This document shows positions 51,957-60,171 of a DNA stretch of 64,000 nucleotides, piece by piece. The notes under the pieces were generated by a model. That model made no database searches and was not told the origin of the DNA. It saw nothing but the letters and a program-made list of their open reading frames with translations. Made by a program: the position numbers and the translations under genes. The stretch is taken from contig NZ_RBVZ01000012.1 of NCBI RefSeq assembly GCF_004000435.1, forward strand, positions 593 to 64,592. Direction: 5' to 3'. Each line of letters starts with the position of its first letter. The first letter of the stretch is position 1. Origin of the DNA: Alexandriicola marinus. GTDB lineage: Bacteria > Pseudomonadota > Alphaproteobacteria > Rhodobacterales > Rhodobacteraceae.

Positions 51957-53361
51957 CTGTTTCTCCTTCGATCAGTTCGGTTTCATCCAACGGGATGGTG
52001 ACAACAGCGCGCAAACCCGCGCTGTTCTGATTGACCAGCTGGATATCGCCGCCATGGGATTGGACGATTGTCCTCGCGATTGAGAGCCCAAGCCCATAAC
52101 CGCCCGTTTCCAGAGACCTCGATTGCTCGAGGCGATAGAACGGATCGAAGACCTTTTCCAACTGGTCGACGGGAATGCCGGGCCCATTGTCATCGATGTT
52201 GAGTACGAGGTTCGAACCGTGGGTCGCCCAGCTGACTTTTGCGGCACCACCGTAGCGAACGGCGTTCTCAAGCAAGTTCCTCAGTGCCCTTCGGAACGCG
52301 TTGGGTCGAAGCCGCACGGCAACATCATCACTCGGGGCAAAGGTGCAGTGTGCCGCCATATCGCTGCACAAGCTGTCCAGAAAATTGCGCAGATCGACCA
52401 CTTCGGCACCTTCGGATCCGGTAAGGCCGCGTGCAAAGGTGAGCGTCGCTTCGACCATACTCTGCATCTCTTCGACCGATGCGATGAGGCTGTCCCGCGT
52501 CTCTTCTTCGTCAACCAGCTCCGCGCGGACACGCATGGCAGTCAACGGCGAGCGTAAATCGTGGCCAAGGGCTGCGAGCATACGTGTACGATCACTGACA
52601 AACCGGGTCAGCCGTCGTTGCATGCGGTTGAATGCGACGGTCAGATCTCTGACCTCGGTCGGCCCTGTGACCGCCAATTCGCCCACATCTTCGCCCCGGC
52701 CAAGATGGTCCGCGGCCTTCGACAGGTGCCGCAAAGGACGCGTCAGGCGCGTCATTACAAACCAGAAGATCGCCACCAGAAGCAGTCCGGCGGAAATCCC
52801 GAAGGTCAGCATCGAATAGAAAGGCCATTGGATCGGCGGTCGCTCGAACCGCGTTCCGACATTCAGCCAACGCGCTCCCTTGATGGCGATGGACAGGTTC
52901 ATTTCAACCGCTGTCAACTCTCCGCGCATCATCGCGAGATGCATTTCTGTCATCTCGTCCGAGAGATTGGGAAGAGGCCGCAACTCGCCCTCGACCTCGT
53001 GCAATTCAACGCGAATATCCCGGCTGTAGCTGTCATCCATCAGGGCGCGTATGCGCGCTTCCACGATGCCGCCGTCCGAATGACCGGTGTGATCCACGAT
53101 CGGAGCGTCCGACAGATCGAACCGGATCAGAGGCGAATTTGCCGCGCGAAGGATCGAGTCCTGCAGATCCAGCGGGGCCTCTTCGATCAACCGCGCGACA
53201 TTCGCTGCGCGACCCGCGGCCTCGAATCCTAAAGCTGCACGGATCGCAAGGCTGCGCTCGTCGGCGAACAGGAACAGGCTGATCACCTGGGCCACGACAA
53301 GTGCCGCGACCACAAGCAGGATCAATTGGCCGCTCAGAGATCTCATCGCACGGCGCATCAC
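51892..53361 (-). CDS. Sensor histidine kinase of an OmpR-type two-component system
   Basis: 489 residues: helix 1 (about 11-32), a periplasmic sensing domain of about 150 residues, helix 2 (about 184-204), HAMP, then HisKA with ALGHDLRSPLTAMRV (His267), N box NLLENAVRYG, DNGPGIP and GGYGLGLS. The periplasmic part has several His and Met residues (HTGHSDGGI, EMTEMHLAMMRGE), a sign of metal sensing. The ATG overlaps the response-regulator stop. Copper or silver is the likely signal by context. Confidence 0.88.
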   Translation of the reverse strand: MMRRAMRSLSGQLILLVVAALVVAQVISLFLFADERSLAIRAALGFEAAGRAANVARLIEEAPLDLQDSILRAANSPLIRFDLSDAPIVDHTGHSDGGIVEARIRALMDDSYSRDIRVELHEVEGELRPLPNLSDEMTEMHLAMMRGELTAVEMNLSIAIKGARWLNVGTRFERPPIQWPFYSMLTFGISAGLLLVAIFWFVMTRLTRPLRHLSKAADHLGRGEDVGELAVTGPTEVRDLTVAFNRMQRRLTRFVSDRTRMLAALGHDLRSPLTAMRVRAELVDEEETRDSLIASVEEMQSMVEATLTFARGLTGSEGAEVVDLRNFLDSLCSDMAAHCTFAPSDDVAVRLRPNAFRRALRNLLENAVRYGGAAKVSWATHGSNLVLNIDDNGPGIPVDQLEKVFDPFYRLEQSRSLETGGYGLGLSIARTIVQSHGGDIQLVNQNSAGLRAVVTIPLDETELIEGETDETERVDPAVAGQLARQHGAG

Positions 53362-54080
53362 GGCGCATCCTCGACATCGGCAGCCAGACAGTATCCGCCG
53401 TTCCGCACCGTTTTGATGACACTGGGCCTAAGTACATCCGGCTCGATTTTGCGGCGGAGACGGCTGATCTGATTGTCGATGGTGCGATCCATCGGGCCTG
53501 CCGTCCGACCAGCGGTCAGGTCAAGCAACTGGTCACGGCTGAGCACCATCCTCGCGCGTTCCAGCAGGACCGCCAGCAATTTGAACTCGGAGGTCGTCAA
53601 TGGGGTCTCGGTGGTGGACTCGTCAATCAGCACCTGCCGGTCGGTATCCAGTATCCAGTGCGCAAAAGAGACTTTCCTCCCAGCGAGGCTTCCGGCCACA
53701 GGTTCGTCGCGGTTGCTTCTCCGAAGAACCGACTTGATGCGGGCGAGCAGTTCTCGTGGATTGAACGGCTTGGCGAGATAATCGTCCGCACCGATTTCCA
53801 GACCCACGATCCGGTCCGTTTCCTCACCAAGCGCCGTCAGCATGATGATCGGAAGATCACCCTCTGGCGCAAGTCTGCGGCAAACCGACAAACCGTCCTC
53901 GCCCGGCATCATGACATCGAGCACGAGGAGGTCGAAGTGACCAGTGGCCAGCTTGGCATCCATCTCCACGGCATCCCTGGCGACGGTCGTGCGCATTCCG
54001 TTCTTCTCCAGGAAGCGCGCGACGCTTTCGCGTATCTGAGCGTGGTCGTCCACGATAAGGATATGAGGTGGCGGTCCCAT
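53358..54080 (-). CDS. OmpR/PhoB-type response regulator
   Basis: 240 residues. Receiver domain with phospho-acceptor Asp55 (LLVLDVMMPGEDG) and Lys104 (YLAKPFNPREL), then a winged-helix DNA-binding domain (PLTTSEFKLLAVLLERARM and QISRLRRKIEPD). First gene of the operon that also holds the kinase and ccm genes, so cytochrome c maturation falls under it. Candidate binding boxes: 54135-54175 (its own promoter), 29526-29576, 31782-31800, 44572-44588. Confidence 0.9.
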   Translation of the reverse strand: MGPPPHILIVDDHAQIRESVARFLEKNGMRTTVARDAVEMDAKLATGHFDLLVLDVMMPGEDGLSVCRRLAPEGDLPIIMLTALGEETDRIVGLEIGADDYLAKPFNPRELLARIKSVLRRSNRDEPVAGSLAGRKVSFAHWILDTDRQVLIDESTTETPLTTSEFKLLAVLLERARMVLSRDQLLDLTAGRTAGPMDRTIDNQISRLRRKIEPDVLRPSVIKTVRNGGYCLAADVEDAP

Positions 54081-54134
54081 GGCGTCCTTCCTAGATCATC
54101 GTTGCATTCTGTTTCATGGGCAGAATTGTAGCCG

Positions 54135-54175
54135 TTTGTATCAGGTCAGTCCCTTGCTACAGATGGATACAAATC
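54135..54175. promoter_or_regulatory. Putative response-regulator boxes at its own divergent promoter
   Basis: TTTGTATC (54135-54142) and GATACAAATC (54166-54175) are inverted copies in the gap between the response regulator and the rhodanese gene. Half-site starts (TTTGTATC and ATACAAAT) are 32 bases apart, the same as at 29526/29558. Confidence 0.6.
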
Positions 54176-54268
54176 TGTGCCTGCACCGTGTCGTGCTCCC
54201 GGGTAGCGTCGCGCGTATGTTATGTGACCTTTGGGATCGCAACCGATCAAAGGATGAGGTTTTCGAAT

Positions 54269-54742
54269 ATGGCTCTTGATTTGAACCGGCGCCGTTTCGT
54301 TCTGGGTGCTCATATGACGGTGCTGACCGTCGCGGCGTCACCGCTGTTGGCGCAGAGCCGATCTGTCTGGTCGGCAGAGAATGCCTTTGACGCGCTTCTA
54401 TCGGATACGGCGCGGATCATCGATGTCAGAACGCACAAAGAGTGGCAAGAAACCGGCGTAGGTGCTGGTGTATGGCCGATAAGCATGCACGCGTCCGGTT
54501 TTCCGGACCGATTGTTCAGGGCCAAGGAACTGAGCGGTGATCGCACTGTTGGACTGATCTGCGCCACTGGCGGACGCTCCGCATCGCTGCTTCGAGCGTT
54601 GAGACAAGCTGGTTATTCGGGCTACGCCGATATCTCGGAAGGGATGTTGGGATCAGGCGAAGGGCCTGGCTGGATCGCATCGAACTTGCCGACCGTTCCG
54701 GTGGATGTCGCCCTGAACGGGTTGCCCCCCGCGTTGGCCTGA
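54269..54742 (+). CDS. Exported rhodanese-like protein
   Basis: 157 residues from ATG 54269; a twin-Arg signal (NRRRFVLGAHMTVLTVAASP). Rhodanese fold with active loop CATGGRSASLLR and ARIIDVRTHKEWQETGVG. Usually a sulfurtransferase acting on persulfide sulfur. In the periplasm it could supply or remove sulfur near metal sites. AAGGATGAGG precedes the start. It is divergent from the response-regulator operon. Confidence 0.8.
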   Translation: MALDLNRRRFVLGAHMTVLTVAASPLLAQSRSVWSAENAFDALLSDTARIIDVRTHKEWQETGVGAGVWPISMHASGFPDRLFRAKELSGDRTVGLICATGGRSASLLRALRQAGYSGYADISEGMLGSGEGPGWIASNLPTVPVDVALNGLPPALA

Positions 54743-54830
54743 CCAGTGAAGAATCAATTGGTCCCGTTGTGCTAAAAGCCTGATGTATGGTCAAATTGAC
54801 CTGTTTGAACAGGAAGACGGGTTTGGGTGT

Positions 54831-55268
54831 ATGACCGAGTTGATGGCTATGTTTGTCGGAATATGCGCGGCGATCGTGATGGGAATTGTCCATCATTATG
54901 CGTTGTCGGGCATTCTGAAGTTTTCCCCGCAGCGGTCGGATGGCTCCGGCTTTCGGATCATCCTGACGTTTTCCACGTTGCTGTTGCTGCATGTCTTGGA
55001 ACTTGTGACGCTCGCCGTGTTCAACACGATGGTGGTGGCAAGCGTTCTGCCGCAATCGTTCAGCAACAGCCCTCCGATGTTTCAGGATGTTCTCTATGTT
55101 ACGGGCATCTCGTTCTCGACCCTTGGCTATTCGTCCATAGAGGTGGTCGGACCCTTTCGACTATTGCTGATGCTGCAATCGCTTTTGGGCTTCATGTTGC
55201 TGACCTGGTCAGCGACGTTTCTTTACTCAGCCTGCCAGCAAGTCTGGCAGAAGGCGAAAGATGACTGA
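54831..55268 (+). CDS. Two-pore-helix ion-channel-like membrane protein
   Basis: 145 residues from ATG 54831 (an in-frame ATG at 54783 would add 16). Three hydrophobic segments; the pore-loop stretch VTGISFSTLGYSSIEVVGP resembles the filter of Ion_trans_2 potassium channels (TxGYG), here TLGYS. The last helix is LLLMLQSLLGFMLLTWSATF. It may conduct K+ or Na+; role in metal stress unclear. Confidence 0.6.
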   Translation: MTELMAMFVGICAAIVMGIVHHYALSGILKFSPQRSDGSGFRIILTFSTLLLLHVLELVTLAVFNTMVVASVLPQSFSNSPPMFQDVLYVTGISFSTLGYSSIEVVGPFRLLLMLQSLLGFMLLTWSATFLYSACQQVWQKAKDD

Positions 55269-55391
55269 AAATCGCCACGCGCGTCGGACATGAGCTTGGC
55301 GTCAGCGTCAAATACGTCCTGATATCGGTCCTTTGACCTCACCGTGGAACGGTTGAGTGAGCGCTGCGTTGCGCGCGTGGATGAATAGCCC

Positions 55392-55422
55392 TTGACCTTC
55401 CAGTTGCTGGAATCCCTAGGTA
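55392..55422 (+). promoter_or_regulatory. CueR promoter of a membrane-protein operon
   Basis: TTGACC (55392-55397), spacer TTCCAGTTGCTGGAATCCC (19 bases), then TAGGTA. The dyad TTCCAGTTGCTGGAA is perfect, one of the best CueR-type operators in the window. It reads into 55430. Confidence 0.88.
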
Positions 55423-55429
55423 CAAAGCC

Positions 55430-55879
55430 ATGGCACAGATTTTCGAAAAGACAGGCGATCACGTATCGCACCATCGACACGGGGATATCTTGAAATCTCC
55501 CGTATGGGTTGGCGTGTTGCTTGTCGTTCTCACATTGCCGGCTCACCTTTTTTTGGATGAGCAAAGCTCGATAGCTCTTGCTTCGATCACGCTTGCTTTG
55601 ATTGGCGGTGCCTATATCGGCTTTGGCGCTGCGGACGGCAGAGCGCGCGTGTTCTGGGCAGAGCTCGCGGTCGCCCTTTTGTTCGGCTTAGCAGCGTTCC
55701 TGGGGCTGATATGGCAGTGGGCCTTCCTCCCCTTGGGCTTGGCCCTTCACGCCCTTTGGGACATGTCACACCACAATTCTTATCGTCTCGCCCGGATTCC
55801 GAACTGGTATATTCCATTCTGCGTGGCCTTTGACCTTTTGGCAGCGACGTTCTTCGTTCTGCTCTATGCCGTGTTTTGA
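55430..55879 (+). CDS. Copper-promoted membrane protein, unknown function
   Basis: 149 residues: a His-rich N-terminus (GDHVSHHRHGDIL) and four hydrophobic segments (PVWVGVLLVVLTLPAHLF, AELAVALLFGLAAFLGLI and so on) with WALHALWDMSHHNSYRL-like His in the third loop (ALWDMSHHNSY). No family recognised. It is preceded by the perfect CueR promoter at 55392 and followed three bases later by the VTT gene. Confidence 0.65.
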   Translation: MAQIFEKTGDHVSHHRHGDILKSPVWVGVLLVVLTLPAHLFLDEQSSIALASITLALIGGAYIGFGAADGRARVFWAELAVALLFGLAAFLGLIWQWAFLPLGLALHALWDMSHHNSYRLARIPNWYIPFCVAFDLLAATFFVLLYAVF

Positions 55880-55882
55880 TCC

Positions 55883-56545
55883 ATGATGATGCGCATCCTT
55901 CTTATGGCGGTGTTCCTGATGGGAGTCGTCGCATTGGCCTTCCCGGACGTCCTTGGCGTTGACATTCGCCTGCCGGATCGCGCGGAAATTGACCGCTGGA
56001 TCGAGGCGGCAGGTCTTGCCGGACCAATTGTCATCGTGGCGCTCATGACAATCGCTATTGTCGCAAGCCCCCTGCCCTCGGCGCCAATCGCACTCGCCGC
56101 CGGAGCGGCTTATGGACACACGTACGGGACGCTCTTCGTCGTTCTAGGTGCGGAACTCGGTGCGCTTGCCGCCTTTGGTCTGGCCCGCGGCTTGGGTCGT
56201 CCCTTCGTTGAGCGTCATCTCGGTCAGAAGATTAACGCAGGCCTGTTCGGGTCCCAGAACACTCTGACCTTCCTGGTCTTCGGCAGTCGCCTGCTGCCGT
56301 TTCTGTCCTTCGATATGATCAGTTACGCCGCAGGTCTGAGCAAGCTGCATCTTTGGAGGTTCGCGCTGGCCACGATGGCCGGGATTATTCCAGCGAGTTT
56401 CTTGCTCGCTCACATGGGCAGCCAGGCGATGAACGGCGATGCCCGCACTGCCACATGGACCGCACTTGCGCTGGGTGGCTTTACCGGCCTGTCGGTTCTC
56501 TTCGCCGCGACGCGAAAGACCGGTACGAAACGGAAGGAGAGCTGA
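55883..56545 (+). CDS. VTT/TVP38-family membrane protein
   Basis: 220 residues with five to six membrane segments. VTT hallmarks: VASPLPSAPIALAAGAAYGH, GAELGALAAFGLARGLGRP and FGSRLLPFLSFDMISYAAG. These proteins act in membrane lipid/transport functions and are often seen in metal (selenite, mercury) loci. Cotranscribed with 55430 and the CDF fragment. Confidence 0.82.
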   Translation: MMMRILLMAVFLMGVVALAFPDVLGVDIRLPDRAEIDRWIEAAGLAGPIVIVALMTIAIVASPLPSAPIALAAGAAYGHTYGTLFVVLGAELGALAAFGLARGLGRPFVERHLGQKINAGLFGSQNTLTFLVFGSRLLPFLSFDMISYAAGLSKLHLWRFALATMAGIIPASFLLAHMGSQAMNGDARTATWTALALGGFTGLSVLFAATRKTGTKRKES

Positions 56546-56546
56546 T

Positions 56547-56893
56547 ATGGCCAGTCATTCCCACGCCGGGCATATGCCGAGTTCCGGCAAGGCCCTTGTG
56601 ATTTCGGCCTGGCTCACCGGCGTCTACTTCGTGATTGAACTGGCCGTCGGGCTCTGGACTGGCTCGATTGCCGTCCTGTCGGATGCGTTTCACACCCTGT
56701 CGGCGGTTGGCGGCGTTCTGGTGGCCATCATCGCGCAGCGCATTGCGCGCCGCCCGGCGGATTCGGCGCGGAGTTTCGGCTGGTACCGCGCCGAGATCAT
56801 CGGGGCACTGGTGAATGGCGGCTTTCTTCTCGGTATGGCGCTTCTGGTGATCTGGATGGGCGCGATGCGGCTCGGGAATCCGATTCACCTGGT
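56547..56893 (+). pseudogene. Cation diffusion facilitator, 3' part lost at an insertion
   Basis: The first about 115 residues of a CzcD-like pump: HSHAGHMPSSG, then LSDAFHTLSAVGG (site helix 2), RRPADSARSFGWYRAEIIGA. At NPIHL the CDF sequence stops at 56893, where the ISL3 terminal repeat begins. The missing helices 4-6 and C-terminal domain are not found beyond the element's far end (60112), where merA lies. Insertion was followed by deletion, or recombined. Spacing of one base from the VTT stop shows it belonged to this copper-promoted operon. Confidence 0.85.
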
Positions 56894-56934
56894 GTCGCGT
56901 TGCCCTTTAATCGGCTCTGCCTCAATCTGTGTGG
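56894..56934 (+). repeat. Left inverted repeat of the ISL3 element
   Basis: Matches the opposite strand of 60071-60111: GTCGCG, GGCTCTGCCTCA and TGTGTGG are shared with few differences. Confidence 0.8.
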
Positions 56935-58456
56935 TGGAACGGTAGCATTCTCGCCCGCAACAATTCTGGACCGGCTCGGCCGTACATGGCGCGTTTGAGG
57001 GTCTTCAGGCGATTGATCTGACCTTCTGCTTGGCCGTTGCTCCAGGGCATCTCGATGGCGTTTTTGACGGCTTCGTAGTCCCGGTTCACTGTGCGGGCAA
57101 AGCGCACGATGGGCGCCAGGTCGGTTTCGATCGCGTCGTCGATCCATGCAGGGAGCGGGTCTGCCACGCGGCCGCGCAGGATACCATTGAACCGCATGGC
57201 GAGGCTGCGCATCGATACGAAGGCGGGAGAGCGGGTCTTGAGCGCATCGACTTTACGCGCCTGATCCGAGGTGAGCTTGCCGCGCGGTTTGATGCACAGC
57301 GCGGCCGCGATGACCGGGGAGATCGCGTGCCCCGTTTCCGGGTCCCGAACCGGCTCCAGGATCTTGTGTTCTACCTTGGGATCGCTCGCTTGCTGTTCGG
57401 CTCTGCGCCAACCCGCCAGCGGCCGCTGCAAATGCGACTGGCTCCCCTCGTAACCACGCTCTTGGATCAGACTGAAAAGGGCGCTGCCAGTTCGAATGCC
57501 CTCCTTCCAGCTTTGGCTCAGGAACTCTTCAAAATACCATGGCGAACTCGGCTTCAAAGCGGCCCGCCTGCGGTCCGGTGGTGTTTCGAACTGCAGCCAT
57601 TTCGCGATGCTGCGACGCGGAAACCCTGTTCGCCGCCCGATCTCGCTGCAGGAAAGTCCCTGATTTCGGAGCGCATGGATGGTGGTGAAAATCTCTTCCC
57701 GGGACGTCCTGTGCGCAAGGCGGGACTTCAGAAGGCTTCCGGCTGCGGTGATGTTGTCGGCGTCGGACAGCAGCGCCCTGCCGGTGGCACGGCCGTGAAG
57801 GTTCATCTGTTCCTCAATGGCCTGCCGCAGGTTTTGCACGATATGGAACCGGTCGGCGACCTGCTTTGCCTGCGGTGCCCCTTGCCGGGCAGCCTTGGCG
57901 TAGAGACCGCACCGATCTCTGCTGATCACTTCCACCTCGGGGTGTCGCTTTAGTCAGTTGGTGCAGGTGACGACATCTCGATCCTCGAGGATGTCGATGA
58001 CCACGCGACGCTCCAGATCCACGATGATCGTGCCGTAGGTTTGCGATTTCCGCCAGCTCCAATCGTCGATCCCGATGATTGTCGGCGCCTCGGTGGTGCC
58101 TTGAGCACACCTTTTCAGCTGCCTGAGCACCGTGTCATCGCTGACCCCAAGGCCCAAACGATGCAACAACCGCTCCGCAGGCCGTCCGCCTGTCGCATGC
58201 CCAAGATGGCCGACAATCTCCCCTACACGCGAAGTACGACGTGCAAATGGACGCGCAATCGAGCTGATCTGGTCCGAGAAAGTCCGGCGCGGGCAAGCAG
58301 GCGCCAAACATCGCCAACGGCAAACTGCGAGATCAACCGTTACCGCGTCTCCATGCGCGGGATAATCCTGCAGCCACCGACGCCGCCAGCCATGACGTCG
58401 GCGTGAATGCAATCCACAGTCTGGGCAAATGCCGTTGGGTGCCAAGACGCCAGATA

Positions 58457-59941
58457 GTTCGCCCTGAACAACTCCCAAGCACCTGACTTTGCTTGCTGAT
58501 CTGATGAAATTGATGGCGTGGAATCGCAGGCTTTCGTAAGCTGCGTCTTGAAACCTTGCGATTTCCGGAGCCGTGATGAAGCCTCGTCCCCGCGCTGAAG
58601 AGCAGGACGACCTCCTGCGTCCCCGCCTGACCGACATGATCGATCTGCGCCACGAACTGGCGAAACTGGCGGAGCTGATCGACTGGGAGTTCTTCGAGCG
58701 GGAGTGGGCCGGGTTTTTCCCCTCCTCCGTGGGAAGGCCAGCAACGCCGCCGCGGCTCATCGCAGGGCTTCTCTATCTCCAGCACGCCTTCGACCTGTCG
58801 GACGAGGCTGTCGTCGCCCGCTGGGTAGAGAACCCGTATTACCAGCACTTCTGCGGCGAGATCTTTTTCCAGCACCGCCCGCCGATCGACCCGTCCTCAC
58901 TCACCCGCTGGCGCAAGCGCATCGGCGAAGAGGGCGTCGAATGGCTGCTGACCAAGACCATCGAGGCTGGCCGCGCCTCAGGAACGGTTGAGGAGAAGAG
59001 CTTGGAGCGGGTGTCGGTCGACACGACGGTCATGGAGAAGAACATTGCGCATCCGACCGACGCCCGGCTCTACGAGACGGCGCGGCAGAAGCTGGTGGCG
59101 CTGTCTGCCGAGGCCGGCATCGAGCTTCGCCAGAGCTACGCGCGCCTGGCGCCGCGCCTGGCGATCAAGGTCGGACGTTATGCCCACGCTCGCCAGTTCA
59201 AGCGGATGCGCAAGGCGCTGCGGACGCTGAAAGGCTACACGGGCCGCGTCATGCGTGACCTGCGCCGCCAGCTCGACAGCGTGCCGGCAGGCCCGCTACG
59301 GGAGCGTATTCTCGACATGCTGGTTCTGACTTCGCGGCTGCTGCGCCAGCAGCCGAAGGACAAGGGCAAGATCTTCAGCCTGCACGAGCCGGAGGTAGAC
59401 TGCATCTCCAAGGGCAAGGCGAGGGTGCGCTACGAGTTCGGGACCAAGGTCACTGTCGCCGCCACCATCGACGAGGGCTTCATCGTCGGCATGCGGGCGC
59501 TGCCCGGCAACCCCTATGACGGCCACACCCTCGCCGAGGCCCTCGAGCAAGTCGAGGTGTTGACCGACCACCGCCCGGCTCTCGCGCTCGTCGACCGCGG
59601 CTACCGCGGGCACGGCGTCGAGACGACGCGGGTGCTGATCAGCGGCACTCGGAAAGGGATGACGCCAACACTGACCAAGCTCCTGCGTCGCCGCAGCGCC
59701 ATCGAGCCGGAGATCGGCCACATGAAAACCGACGGGCGGCTGACGCGCTGTCCGCTCATGGGCACCACCGGCGACGCGCTCTTCGCCGTCCTCTGCGCCT
59801 GCGGCCACAACATCCGTAAGATCCTCGCCCACCTCAGGGCGCTTTTGGCGCTCTTAATCCGCACCATTCTCAGCGCGTTCGCAGCGGGACACCCTCACGG
59901 AAACCGAGCTGTCGCCGTCTGAGCGAATTGTTCAGGGCGGA
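58457..59941 (+). mobile_element. IS5/IS1182-type insertion sequence inside the ISL3 transposase
   Basis: Ends carry inward CGCCCTGAACAA (58460-58471 and, on the opposite strand, 59928-59939). The target repeat CCAGATA flanks it at 58450-58456 and 59942-59948. Its transposase is intact. It is therefore a later event than the ISL3 insertion and may still be mobile. Confidence 0.82.
58573..59922 (+). CDS. IS5/IS1182-type DDE transposase
   Basis: 449 residues. N-terminal DUF772-like (YLQHAFDLSDEAVVARWVEN and SSLTRWRKRIGEEGVEW), then the DDE core: VSVDTTVMEKNIAHPTD (D), LALVDRGYRGHG (D) and IEPEIGHMKTDGRLTR (E). The start may be GTG 58573 or ATG 58576. Complete and in one frame, so probably active. 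Confidence 0.88.
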   Translation: MMKPRPRAEEQDDLLRPRLTDMIDLRHELAKLAELIDWEFFEREWAGFFPSSVGRPATPPRLIAGLLYLQHAFDLSDEAVVARWVENPYYQHFCGEIFFQHRPPIDPSSLTRWRKRIGEEGVEWLLTKTIEAGRASGTVEEKSLERVSVDTTVMEKNIAHPTDARLYETARQKLVALSAEAGIELRQSYARLAPRLAIKVGRYAHARQFKRMRKALRTLKGYTGRVMRDLRRQLDSVPAGPLRERILDMLVLTSRLLRQQPKDKGKIFSLHEPEVDCISKGKARVRYEFGTKVTVAATIDEGFIVGMRALPGNPYDGHTLAEALEQVEVLTDHRPALALVDRGYRGHGVETTRVLISGTRKGMTPTLTKLLRRRSAIEPEIGHMKTDGRLTRCPLMGTTGDALFAVLCACGHNIRKILAHLRALLALLIRTILSAFAAGHPHGNRAVAV

Positions 59942-60070
59942 CCAGATACAATCCACCCGCCGGATTCACTTCGTTCAACGCTTTGAACTGCAACATCGCT
60001 GCCCGGCGACCAGTGCTTCTTCGAACTCACAACTATCCCTCCTGAATTTTCCAGTTTCAGGATAGTTGCG

Positions 60071-60111
60071 CCACACAAAGTGAGGCAGAGCCCAATTAAG
60101 GGCTACGCGAC
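60071..60111 (-). repeat. Right inverted repeat of the ISL3 element
   Basis: Pairs with 56894-56934 as above. It lies upstream of the transposase start at 60028-60030. Confidence 0.8.
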
Positions 60112-60171
60112 GCGATCAACGCACCGGGAAGTGTCGACAGAAGATCGGTCCTTTCCTTCAGCACCATGGCA

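Larger units (their letters stand above)
56922..60030 (-). pseudogene. ISL3 transposase, broken by insertion and a TGA
   Basis: It starts at GTG 60028-60030 (AGGAGGG upstream): VQSVERSESGGWIVSG, then after the inner element VLAPNGICPDCGLHSRRRHG (zinc-finger-like) and ACPRRTFSDQISS. ILEDRDVVTCTN meets TGA at 57954-57956, then LKRHPEVEVISRDRCGLYAK resumes in the same frame where a Trp is normal. The DDE-type core (VADRFHIVQNLRQAIEE) and C-terminus (MPWSNGQAEGQINRLKTLKR) remain. Joining across the inner IS restores the frame exactly when one target duplication is removed. Non-functional. Confidence 0.88.
56894..60111. mobile_element. ISL3-family insertion sequence, interrupted by a second IS
   Basis: About 41-bp imperfect inverted repeats end it: left 56894-56934 (GTCGCGTTGCCC...GTGTGG), right 60071-60111 (same on the opposite strand). 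Inside, a minus-strand transposase spans 60030 to 56922, split by the element at 58457-59941 and by a TGA at 57954-57956. No target duplication seen. The interrupted CDF and its missing 3' end show the left junction. Removing the inner element and one TSD copy leaves about 1.7 kb, normal for ISL3. Confidence 0.85.
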
